64,000 bases of DNA from Stenotrophomonas sp. 364. GTDB taxonomy: Bacteria; Pseudomonadota; Gammaproteobacteria; Xanthomonadales; Xanthomonadaceae. The translations under genes were made by a program, and so were the position numbers. The notes under the pieces were generated by a model, which did not search any database, had not been told where the DNA came from, and was given only the letters and a program-made list of their open reading frames with translations. This document shows, in pieces, positions 47,643 to 55,637 of the stretch (positions within the stretch are counted from its first letter, which is position 1; each line of letters begins with the position of its first letter). The DNA lies in NCBI RefSeq assembly GCF_009832905.1, contig NZ_CP047135.1, positions 4,194,001 to 4,258,000 of the forward strand, read 5' to 3'.

Positions 47643-48871
47643 AGTTCCTCCAGCACCCGCAGGCGGCGGCCGCTGTCATCGGCCACGTACGGGTTGTGGG
47701 TGTCCCAGGCGTAGCCGGCCAGGATCGAGGAGATCATGCGGCGCACGTCGGGCTGCGGGTCGGGGTGGTAGATGATTTTCTGGAAGCCGCCGGCGTACCA
47801 GGCTTCGACGAAGCGGCGGAAGGTCTTGACCCCGGCGCGCAGCGGAATGGAGAAGTCCTTCTCCCAGTCCACCGTCTGCCCGTCGTATTCGCGGGCAATG
47901 CACGCGCTGGCCAGCTCCGCCGATTTGAAGGCAATGGTGACGCCCGAGGAGAACACCGGGTCGAGGAACTCGCCGGCGTTGCCCAGCAGCGCGTAGCCTT
48001 CGCCCCACAACGAGGACACGTTGGCCGAGTACCCGGTGATGGTGCGCACCGGCAGCACGGCCCACTCGGCGTTGGCGAGCAGGCGGGTCAGGTTGGGGTC
48101 TTCACCGACGATGGCGCGCAGCTTGTCTTCGTCGCTGCCGGGATACTTCTCGAAGAAGCTGGGCTCGGCGACCACGCCCAGCGAGCAGCAGCCGTTGGAG
48201 AACGGGATGGTCCAGTACCACACGTCCACGTGCTCGGGATGGGTGGTGATCAGGATCTTGTTGCGGTCAAAGCCCGCGTCGGCCGGGATATGGTCGCGCA
48301 CGTGGCAGAAGATCGCGCCGCGCACCGGGAAGTTCGACGGCGATTCGAGGTTCAACAGGCGCGGCAACAACCGCGCGAAGCCGCTGGCGTCGAGGATGAA
48401 GCCGGCTTCGATGGTGTACTCGCTGCCATCGGGGCGGCGTACCTGCACCCGCGCCGGCCGGCCCGGCTGCACCGACAGCACTTCATCGCCAAACCGCAGC
48501 GTGGTGCCCATGCGCTCGGCACCGCGTGCCAGCACGTTGTCGAAGTCGGCGCGCTGCACCTGGTAGGTGGTGCCCCAACCGGGCGAGAACTTGTCGCGGA
48601 AATCGAACTCGGTGCTCGCCTCGCCGCGCACGAAGGCCGCGCCGTTCTTGTACTGAAAACCGGCCTGCACCACGTCCTGCAGCAGCCCCGCCGCTTCGAT
48701 GTATTCCATGCTCTGCGGCAGCAGGCTCTCGCCGATGGAGAAGCGCGGGAACTGCTGGCGCTCGATCATCAGCACCTGGCGGCCCTGCCTGCGCAGCATC
48801 GCCGCGGCGACCGAGCCGGCCGGGCCGGCACCGATCACGAGGACCTCGGTTGTTTCCACTTGCGGGTTCAT
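47630..48871 (-). CDS. FAD-dependent oxidoreductase with halogenase-type motif
   Basis: The 413-residue flavoprotein has the FAD motif VIGAGPAGSVAA and the sequence VWYWTIPFSNG, which fits the WxWxIP motif of flavin-dependent halogenases. The block PRFSIGESLLP and the lysine in FQYKNGAAF are also typical of that group. Xanthomonadins are often brominated on the aryl head, so halogenation is possible; simple oxygenation or desaturation cannot be excluded. ATG at 48871 with AAGGA seven bases upstream is preferred to a TTG at 48889. Confidence 0.82.
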   Translation of the reverse strand: MNPQVETTEVLVIGAGPAGSVAAAMLRRQGRQVLMIERQQFPRFSIGESLLPQSMEYIEAAGLLQDVVQAGFQYKNGAAFVRGEASTEFDFRDKFSPGWGTTYQVQRADFDNVLARGAERMGTTLRFGDEVLSVQPGRPARVQVRRPDGSEYTIEAGFILDASGFARLLPRLLNLESPSNFPVRGAIFCHVRDHIPADAGFDRNKILITTHPEHVDVWYWTIPFSNGCCSLGVVAEPSFFEKYPGSDEDKLRAIVGEDPNLTRLLANAEWAVLPVRTITGYSANVSSLWGEGYALLGNAGEFLDPVFSSGVTIAFKSAELASACIAREYDGQTVDWEKDFSIPLRAGVKTFRRFVEAWYAGGFQKIIYHPDPQPDVRRMISSILAGYAWDTHNPYVADDSGRRLRVLEELCSG

Positions 48872-48919
48872 CGATACATCCTTGATCAAGAAAAATGGCG
48901 GACGGGAAACGCGCGTTGC

Positions 48920-51343
48920 TCAGTGCGGTGCGTCGTGCGGTGGTGGGCGGAACAGCGGCGAGATGATCCACACCAGGCCGATGCCGAACAGCAGGGTCAG
49001 GCCGAACGCACGCAGCGCCGGCGTGGCCGACAGGCCCAGCAGGCCAAACGACAGCCAGGTACTGGCCGCGCCCACGCACACCGCCAGCCACGCACTGGCA
49101 TCACCGCGGTGTTCGATCAGGAAGATGCCGTAATCGATGCCCATGCCCAGCAGCAGCATCAACGCCAGCACGTTGAACAGCTGCAGCGGCTGGCCGAACA
49201 GGCCCAGCAGGGCCAGGGTCAGCGCGCCGGCCACCAGGGTCGGGGCAAACACGCGCCAGGCCTGCGCGCGGTAGCGCCAGTACAGCACGGCAAACACCAG
49301 CACGATGCCCACCAGCAGCAACCCGCTCATCAACTTGCGGTAGTGCTTGAGCAGCGAGGAGAAATCGGCGGTGCGGTCGACCCAGCGTACGCCGTCGATA
49401 CCCTTGGCCTGGGTTTCAAGCAGGGTCAACGCATCGGCGCGCGACAGATCGTCGACCATCACCACGGTGGCCAGGCCCGCACCCACCTTGCCCAGCCACA
49501 GGTGATGGAACGGCATCGCCGCCGGGGAGGCCAGGAAGGCCTCGGCGTCCAGGTCGCGACCGGCGTAATCCGGGCGTGACAGGGTCTCCCCCACCGCCTG
49601 GCCGACCTTGCCCAGCACCTGCGGCTCGACCTTGGCGGTAAGCGCGGCATCGGCGTGCTGGCGCTGCACCGAGGGCAGCCACTCGCTGATCGCGCGGTAC
49701 CCGCCGATCTGCTTGTTGGCCGCGAGCACGCGCAGGCGGTCGATCAGCGCCTCCTCGCGTTGCAGCACCTGTTCGGCGGTGTCGCCCTGCACCAGGTAGA
49801 ACTGCGCCGGGCTGGGCATGCCCAGCATCTGGCTGATGCGGATCTGCTGGTCGATCAGGCTCTTGGGCGAGGACTGCAGGCTGCGCAGGTCATCGTTGCT
49901 GTCCAGCCGGGCAATGCCCACGGCCGAGAGCAGCGCCGCCACGCCCAGGAAAATCGCGGCCTTGCGCCCGTGCAGGCGCGGCCAGCGCTCCAGCGTGCCG
50001 CCCAGCCAGCGCGAGAAGCCGGTGGTGCGGATCTCGCCGCCGTCCAGCCACGGGAACCAGAAAATCACGGTGAGGAAGGCAGCGGCCAGGCCGACCACCG
50101 AGAACAGCGCCATCTGGCGCAGCCCCGGGAACGGTGCCAGCCCCAGCGCCAGGTAGGCCAGCGCGCTGGTCAGCAGCGCCAGCCACAGGCCCGGCAGCAG
50201 GTGCCGCAGCAGGCGCCAGCGGCGGTCGGCCGGCTCGGCCTGGCGCGAGGCGAACCAGTGGATGCCGTAGTCCTCGGCCACGCCCACCAGCGACGCGCCG
50301 AACACCAGCGTGAGTACGTGCACCTTGCCGAACACCAGCACCGTGACCGCCAGGGCCACGCCGCAGCCGATCAGCAGCGATGCGGCCACCAGCAGGATCG
50401 GGCGCAGCGAACGAAACGCCAGCCACACCAGCAGCAGCACCGCCGCCAGCGAGCCCCAGCCAATAGTGTTGATTTCCCAGTTGGCCTGCACGGCCGCCGC
50501 TTCGGCGTGCAGCGGTACGCCGGCGCGCAACACTTCCAGGCCGGGCGCGTGCCTGCCGGCCGCCGCCGCGGCCTGGTCCAGCAGCACGTCGATGTGGCGT
50601 TCGCCATCAAGCTGGAACGCCGAACCCACGGTGTCGTACTGCACGATCGACCAGTGCTTGCCGTCGGCCTCGAGCAGGCCGTCATCGCCCATCTGCAGGC
50701 CCGAGCCCAGCGCGCGTTCCTGCCACCACTGCGGCCACAGCGACAGCGGGTCCTGGCGCCATTCGGTAAGCCGCGGGGCGCCCATGGGGCCGTACAGGGC
50801 CGCCAGCGCGGCGTCGGCCAGGCCATCCACCGGCTCGGACTGCAGGCGTTGGCGTTGCTCACTGGTGAGCAGGCGGTCGCGGTACGGCGCATAGAACGCC
50901 CGCGCCTGTTCGAACCAGCCTTCGATGGAGCCGCTTTCCTGCAGTAGAGCGGGGCTCTGCCCCGCTGGAACGTCACCTTCGGCAGGCAGCGGGGCAGAGC
51001 CCCGCGCTACGTTGGTTGATCTTGGGGTGATGGTGGCGCGGAAGGCGGCTTCGGCCGCCTTGGTCTGCGCGGCGTCGGCGCTGCCCAGCAGCACCACGAT
51101 CCGGCGTGCGTTGGCGTCGGCGATGCGCCGGGTGACGTCGGACAGCAGACGGTCGTGTGCGTCCTGCGGCAACAGCGCCAGGATGTCGGTATCGATCCGC
51201 GATTCGCTCTTCCACAGCTGCCACTGCTGCACGCCCAGGCCAAGCAGCACCAGCAGCCACAGCACGGCCAGCCAGCGCCAGATGCGCTGCAGGCGGCCGT
51301 TCGAATTCAGTGCGTCATTCAAACTTGCCGCCCTCTTCCGCAC
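48920..51343 (-). CDS. MMPL/RND-type exporter of the APE cluster
   Basis: The exporter is 807 residues from GTG (51343), with a possible TTG start at 51322 that has GGAAGAGG upstream. It has twelve membrane segments in two sets of six, each set preceded by a large periplasmic domain, as in the MMPL family used for lipid export. Residues about 112-134 are encoded by an inverted REP pair (50944-51010), and the frame stays open across it. The gene sits between the LolA-like and flavoprotein genes and should move the pigment lipid across the inner membrane. Confidence 0.88.
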   Translation of the reverse strand: MRKRAASLNDALNSNGRLQRIWRWLAVLWLLVLLGLGVQQWQLWKSESRIDTDILALLPQDAHDRLLSDVTRRIADANARRIVVLLGSADAAQTKAAEAAFRATITPRSTNVARGSAPLPAEGDVPAGQSPALLQESGSIEGWFEQARAFYAPYRDRLLTSEQRQRLQSEPVDGLADAALAALYGPMGAPRLTEWRQDPLSLWPQWWQERALGSGLQMGDDGLLEADGKHWSIVQYDTVGSAFQLDGERHIDVLLDQAAAAAGRHAPGLEVLRAGVPLHAEAAAVQANWEINTIGWGSLAAVLLLVWLAFRSLRPILLVAASLLIGCGVALAVTVLVFGKVHVLTLVFGASLVGVAEDYGIHWFASRQAEPADRRWRLLRHLLPGLWLALLTSALAYLALGLAPFPGLRQMALFSVVGLAAAFLTVIFWFPWLDGGEIRTTGFSRWLGGTLERWPRLHGRKAAIFLGVAALLSAVGIARLDSNDDLRSLQSSPKSLIDQQIRISQMLGMPSPAQFYLVQGDTAEQVLQREEALIDRLRVLAANKQIGGYRAISEWLPSVQRQHADAALTAKVEPQVLGKVGQAVGETLSRPDYAGRDLDAEAFLASPAAMPFHHLWLGKVGAGLATVVMVDDLSRADALTLLETQAKGIDGVRWVDRTADFSSLLKHYRKLMSGLLLVGIVLVFAVLYWRYRAQAWRVFAPTLVAGALTLALLGLFGQPLQLFNVLALMLLLGMGIDYGIFLIEHRGDASAWLAVCVGAASTWLSFGLLGLSATPALRAFGLTLLFGIGLVWIISPLFRPPPHDAPH
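50944..51010. repeat. Inverted SMAG-type REP pair inside the MMPL exporter gene
   Basis: Two 23-base units (50944-50966 and 50988-51010) are inverted copies with one mismatch and a 21-base spacer. Each carries the GTAG head. Read in the exporter frame they encode about 23 residues including VARGSAPLPAEGDVPAG. This class of repeat is otherwise intergenic in the window. Confidence 0.9.
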
Positions 51344-51941
51344 TCAACGCAGCCGGCGTTTCGCTCATGCCGGTGAAGTGGATGCGGGTGACATCCTGGT
51401 TGGCCTCGGTGATCTCCACGTCGCGCACGTAGCGGTCGCCCTGCAGCTTCAACCCGGTGAACACCTTGCCCAGCATCGCCGAGCGCGGGCTCAGCTGCAT
51501 GCTCCAGCCGTTGTTCGGCCGGGCCTCCACCTTCACCGTGAACTGGGCCGACAGTGCCTGTGCGTCGCCGCTCATCAGCGCGAACATGATCGCGTTGACC
51601 GAGCGCATCGCCGGCTGCTGGCGGCCGTCCAGCTCGACCCGGCTGCTGCCGTCGCGCTGGCGGCTGAGGATGCGGTCAAGGGTGACCACCACTTCGGAAG
51701 GGAACGGCTTGAGCGTGGTCCACACCACGCCGTGGTCCTGGGCCAGCACGAAGCGCCCCTGCGAACGCAGCGGGTTCTTGAAGCCAGCCACCTGCTTTTC
51801 CTGGCTGAACTCGCCGCGCAGCACGCCCACCTTGGCCACGCGCTGCTTGACCAGATCCACATCCGCCGCGGGGGCGGCAAGCACCGGCGCGGCCACGACC
51901 AACGACACCAGCACGACCAGCGTGCGCAGCAGAGCGTTCAT
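51315..51941 (-). CDS. LolA-like outer-membrane carrier protein of the APE cluster
   Basis: The 208-residue protein has a signal peptide (MNALLRTLVVLVSLVVAAPVLA), and the mature sequence matches the LolA-like group in APE clusters (GVLRGEFSQEKQVAGFKNPLRSQGRFV). It probably ferries the pigment lipid across the periplasm from the MMPL exporter. Overlaps of four bases (upstream) and up to 29 bases (downstream) show tight coupling. Confidence 0.88.
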   Translation of the reverse strand: MNALLRTLVVLVSLVVAAPVLAAPAADVDLVKQRVAKVGVLRGEFSQEKQVAGFKNPLRSQGRFVLAQDHGVVWTTLKPFPSEVVVTLDRILSRQRDGSSRVELDGRQQPAMRSVNAIMFALMSGDAQALSAQFTVKVEARPNNGWSMQLSPRSAMLGKVFTGLKLQGDRYVRDVEITEANQDVTRIHFTGMSETPAALSAEEGGKFE

Positions 51942-52360
51942 TGCATTTCCACTCCCAGACGGTCCCACAGCACGCGCGGGCACAGGTACAGCATTTCATT
52001 GGTGGCCGCGTCGACCGCCACCTGGATGGTGTGGGCGCGGGTCAGCACCTGGCCACTGTCGGCATCGAGGATCTCGTAGGCAATCTTCAACCGGTTCTCC
52101 CATTCGGTGATGGTGGCGCGCACGCGCAGCGCCTGCCCGTACAGCAGCGGCCGGATGTACTTCACCCGCGCGTCCACCACCGGCCAGATGTAGCCGGATT
52201 CGCGCATCTGCGGGTAGTCGTAGTCGTATTGCTGCAGCAGCGCGCAGCGGGCCACTTCGAAGTACTTGAAGTAGTTGCCGTGCCACACCACGTGCATTGG
52301 ATCGCAGTCGTGGAAGGTGGGCGACAGGCGCACCTCCAGGCTCAGGTCAGGGCTGGTCAT
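51938..52360 (-). CDS. Thioesterase of the 4-hydroxybenzoyl-CoA type, APE cluster
   Basis: The 140-residue hotdog thioesterase has the catalytic-aspartate block HDCDPMHVVWHGNYFKYFE typical of the 4HBT/YbgC family. It may release the finished or stalled acyl chain from the carrier protein. The ATG at 52360 is preferred to one at 52390; it lies inside the end of the lyase gene. Confidence 0.85.
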   Translation of the reverse strand: MTSPDLSLEVRLSPTFHDCDPMHVVWHGNYFKYFEVARCALLQQYDYDYPQMRESGYIWPVVDARVKYIRPLLYGQALRVRATITEWENRLKIAYEILDADSGQVLTRAHTIQVAVDAATNEMLYLCPRVLWDRLGVEMQ

Positions 52361-53894
52361 ACAGGCTCCAGCGCTGGCCACGGATGTCATCGAGCAGCGC
52401 GCGCAGCTCGCCGTCCAGCGCGCGGTCTTCCTCGACCAGCGCGATGCGCGCGCACAGGTCCTGGTACATCGCGTCCAGCTCCCCGTGCAGGATGGCCTTC
52501 ATGCCTACCCGCTGGCGCAGCGCCACGCCCTGGCGGGCGGTGATAAGCAGCGCGGCAACCACCTGTTCGGTCAGTTCGATCACGCGCAGGCAGTCGCGCG
52601 CGGCGATGGTGCCCATGCTGACCTTGTCCTGGTTGTGGCACTCGGTGGAACGCGAGAACACCGAAGCCGGCATGGTCTGCTTGAGCGCCTCGGCAGTCCA
52701 CGCCGACACGCTGATCTGCAGCGCCTTCAGCCCGTGGTTGATCGCCGCGCGCTCACCGGTGGCCGCCGACAGGTTGGCCGGCAGGCCGTGGTTGTAGCGC
52801 GCGTCCACCACCAGTGCCATCTGCCGGTCGAGCAGGTCGGCCAGGTTGGCGATGGTGTTCTTCAGGGCGTCCATCGCAAAGGCGATGTGGCCGCCGTAGA
52901 AGTGGCCGCCGTGCAGGATGCGCTCGCCGTCGGCGTCGATCAGCGGGTTGTCGTTGGCGCTGTTGAGTTCGGTTTCGATCAGCTGGCGCATCAACGGCAG
53001 GGCGTCCTGCACCACGCCGATCACGTGCGGGGCGCAGCGCAGCGAGTAGCGGTCCTGCAGGCGCTGTTCGTTGCGCGGCGGACGGTCGCTGTGCAGGTCC
53101 TGGCGCAGGCGCGCGGCGATCTGCATCTGGCCCGGGTGTGGCTTGGCGGCGAACAGCATTTCATCGAAATGGTGCGCGTTGCCATCGCTGGCCAGCACGT
53201 TGAACGCGGTCAGGCGGGTGGCCAGCCTGGTCAGGTAGTCGGCGCGGTCGTAGGCCAGACAGGCCAGCGCGGTCATCACCGCGGTGCCGTTCATGATCGC
53301 CAGGCCTTCCTTGGGGCGCAGCCGTAGCGGGATCATGCCGATCTCGGCCAGCACCTCGGCGGCCGGGCGGCGCACGCCCTGGTACATCACCTCGCGCTCG
53401 CCACACAGCACCGCAGCCACGTAGGACAGCGGGGTCAGGTCGCCGCTGGCGCCCACCGAGCCTTCGGCCGGGATCAGCGGCAGCACGTCGTGGCGCAACA
53501 GCGTGGCCAGCCCGTCCAGCAGCGGATGGCTGACCCCGGACATGCCGCGCACCAGCGAGGCCAGGCGCGCGGCGATCACCGCGCGGGTCTCCTGCGGGTC
53601 CAGGAACCGGCCAAGGCCGCAGCCGTGGTAGGTGAACAGGTGGTGCGGCAGTTCGGCCACCAGCGCCGGCGGAATGTTCACCGTGCACGAGTCGCCGTAG
53701 CCGGTGGTCACCCCGTAGATGACACCGTCCTCGCGCAGCAGGCGGTCGAGGAAATCGGCCCCCTTCTGGATGCGCGCCTGGAAGGCCGGGTCGTCGCTGA
53801 CCACGGCCTGGGCCTGGCGCTGCGACAGCGCGACCACGTCTTCGATGGTCAGCGGCGCATCGCCGAAGCGGATATCGGATGACTTACTTGCCAT
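52347..53894 (-). CDS. Aromatic amino acid ammonia-lyase (HAL/TAL family)
   Basis: The 515-residue enzyme has the autocatalytic MIO triad Ala-Ser-Gly at about 149-151 in SVGASGDLTPLSY, plus YGVTTGYG near the N-terminus and the conserved NDNPLID block. At the selectivity site it reads TYHGCG with a Tyr-His pair at 89-90; tyrosine ammonia-lyases have a His there, so a coumarate-type product is possible, but histidine cannot be ruled out. Within the cluster it may supply an aryl starter acid. Confidence 0.85.
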   Translation of the reverse strand: MASKSSDIRFGDAPLTIEDVVALSQRQAQAVVSDDPAFQARIQKGADFLDRLLREDGVIYGVTTGYGDSCTVNIPPALVAELPHHLFTYHGCGLGRFLDPQETRAVIAARLASLVRGMSGVSHPLLDGLATLLRHDVLPLIPAEGSVGASGDLTPLSYVAAVLCGEREVMYQGVRRPAAEVLAEIGMIPLRLRPKEGLAIMNGTAVMTALACLAYDRADYLTRLATRLTAFNVLASDGNAHHFDEMLFAAKPHPGQMQIAARLRQDLHSDRPPRNEQRLQDRYSLRCAPHVIGVVQDALPLMRQLIETELNSANDNPLIDADGERILHGGHFYGGHIAFAMDALKNTIANLADLLDRQMALVVDARYNHGLPANLSAATGERAAINHGLKALQISVSAWTAEALKQTMPASVFSRSTECHNQDKVSMGTIAARDCLRVIELTEQVVAALLITARQGVALRQRVGMKAILHGELDAMYQDLCARIALVEEDRALDGELRALLDDIRGQRWSLYDQP

Positions 53895-54837
53895 GAGATG
53901 CCTGATCCCAGAAGGGGAAGAAATTGAACCAGTCCAAGGGTGCCTGGGTGACCTGAACTTCCAGCCACCGGGCGAAATGTTCGGCCTGCGCGGTCAGCGC
54001 GGCGTCACGCGAGCCACGCGGCAGCACGATGCGGTCGCTGAAATGCTCGAAGCGCACACGGTAGCCGTCGCCGTCGCCGTCGTGCAGGCAGGCCATGGTG
54101 TACACCGGGCAGGCCAGCGCCGAGGCCAGCACGTAGGCGCCGATCGGGAACTGCGCCACGTGGCCCAGGAACGGCGCCGGCACGGTCCGCCCACCCCGCA
54201 GCGGCACGCGGTCGCCGACGATGGCCACGAAGCCGCCGTCGTTGACCCGCCGCTGCAGTTCCACCGCGGTGGCCGGGCCCATGTCGGTAACCTGCATCAG
54301 CTCCACCGACGCCAGCGGGTCCAGCCGCTGCATCAGCCGGTTGAAGCGTTGCGCGTGCGCGGTGTGCACCAGCACGGTAATGCGGAATCCCGGCACCTGT
54401 TCGGCCAGCACCTGGCACAATTCCAGGCAGCCGATGTGCGCGGTGAGGATCAACCCGCCCTCGCGGCGCGCGATCTTTTCCAGCATGAGGTCGCGCTGCA
54501 GGCGGATCTGGTTGGGTGGGTAGCGCCCGCCCAGGCCGAGCAGCTTGTCCAGCAGGGTGTCGGCGAACAGCGCGAAGTGTTTCAGGCTGGTCCAGCGCCC
54601 CGGCACGCCGCCCAGGACGCCGGTGTATGCCTGCAGCCGCTGCAGGTACTGCAGCGACGACTGCCGCGCCACGCGGTTGCCCAGCCAATGGCACAGCACC
54701 ACCGGATACACGCACAGGCGGAACGGCCAACGCCCGAACCAACGGTGCACCCAGCACAGGAACAGCACCCCGGCAGCCGAGGTGGTCTCGCCCAGGTCGG
54801 CCCAGTGCGGGGCGTTGGCCGGTGCCGGTGCGGTCAT
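53884..54837 (-). CDS. Acyltransferase of the lipid A/LpxL-like family, APE cluster
   Basis: The 317-residue protein has an N-terminal membrane-associated helix region and the acyltransferase pattern of the LpxL/HtrB family: LTAHIGCLELC (a variant of the usual HxxxxE/D site), IVGDRVP and the late WFNFFPFWD. It may attach the polyene chain or a fatty acid to the lipid anchor. Coupled to both neighbours by short overlaps. Confidence 0.85.
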   Translation of the reverse strand: MTAPAPANAPHWADLGETTSAAGVLFLCWVHRWFGRWPFRLCVYPVVLCHWLGNRVARQSSLQYLQRLQAYTGVLGGVPGRWTSLKHFALFADTLLDKLLGLGGRYPPNQIRLQRDLMLEKIARREGGLILTAHIGCLELCQVLAEQVPGFRITVLVHTAHAQRFNRLMQRLDPLASVELMQVTDMGPATAVELQRRVNDGGFVAIVGDRVPLRGGRTVPAPFLGHVAQFPIGAYVLASALACPVYTMACLHDGDGDGYRVRFEHFSDRIVLPRGSRDAALTAQAEHFARWLEVQVTQAPLDWFNFFPFWDQASHGK

Positions 54838-55637
54838 GCGCGTGGCGCTCCGGCCCGCGGCGCACCGGTGATGCGCCGCCACAGCAGGCGCGGCGCGCGC
54901 CACAGCATGCCGAAGAACAGGCGGGTGTGCATGCGGCTGATGCGCACGTTGTCGCGCCACACATCGAAGTGCGACACGCCATCGCTGGGATAGGTCACCC
55001 GCGTAGACAGGCTGATCACCGGCACGTCGCGCCAGAACAGGCGCACCAGGATCTCGCTGTCGAAGTCCATGCGCCGGCCGATGGTTTCCTGCCCCACCAG
55101 CGCCGTCACCGGCGCCAGCGGGTACAGCCGGAAGCCGCACATCGAATCGCGGATCTGCAGCGACAGTGTGTTGATCCACACCCAGATGTGGGTGGCGTAA
55201 CGGCCGTACAGGCGCGCCTTGGGCACGCTGTCGTCGTAGGCCGGAATGCCGCAGATCACCGCGTCGGGATGCTGCCGCGACAGGGCCACAAAGCGCGGGA
55301 TATCGGTCGGGTCGTGCTGGCCGTCGGCGTCGATCTGCAGCACATGGCTGTGGCCACGGCGCGCCGCCTCGGCAAACCCGGCCAGCATCGCCCCGCCCTT
55401 GCCCTGGTTCGCCGGCAGTCGCAGCACTGTGACCTGCGCGGGGTATCCCGCCGCGAGGGCATCCAGCGCCTGCGCGCAAGCAGGGTGCGAGCCATCGTCC
55501 ACCAGCAGGCACGGCAGCCCGCTGGCCAGCACGCCGCGCACGACGGCGCCGATGGCATGCTCATGGTCGTAGACCGGAATCACCACCAGCGGCGCAAAGG
55601 GCGCAGCCGGGGGACCAGCGCGAAGCGTGTCAGACAT
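54834..55637 (-). CDS. Glycosyltransferase family 2 protein, APE cluster
   Basis: The 267-residue GT2 enzyme has VVIPVYDHE at the start, the metal-binding QIDADGQHDP (DxD) and the acceptor-side block DSMCGFRLYPL. It has no long membrane region. It may add a sugar to the pigment head or anchor. The start at 55637 is preferred to one 48 bases upstream because it overlaps the ligase gene stop normally. Confidence 0.88.
   Translation of the reverse strand: MSDTLRAGPPAAPFAPLVVIPVYDHEHAIGAVVRGVLASGLPCLLVDDGSHPACAQALDALAAGYPAQVTVLRLPANQGKGGAMLAGFAEAARRGHSHVLQIDADGQHDPTDIPRFVALSRQHPDAVICGIPAYDDSVPKARLYGRYATHIWVWINTLSLQIRDSMCGFRLYPLAPVTALVGQETIGRRMDFDSEILVRLFWRDVPVISLSTRVTYPSDGVSHFDVWRDNVRISRMHTRLFFGMLWRAPRLLWRRITGAPRAGAPRA

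Noticed and set aside
53884..54837. Pseudogene status for the LpxL-like acyltransferase because of its altered HxxxxE/D site
   Set aside because: The frame is intact, length is normal and the gene is tightly coupled in the operon; the H...E arrangement in HIGCLE still fits the family.
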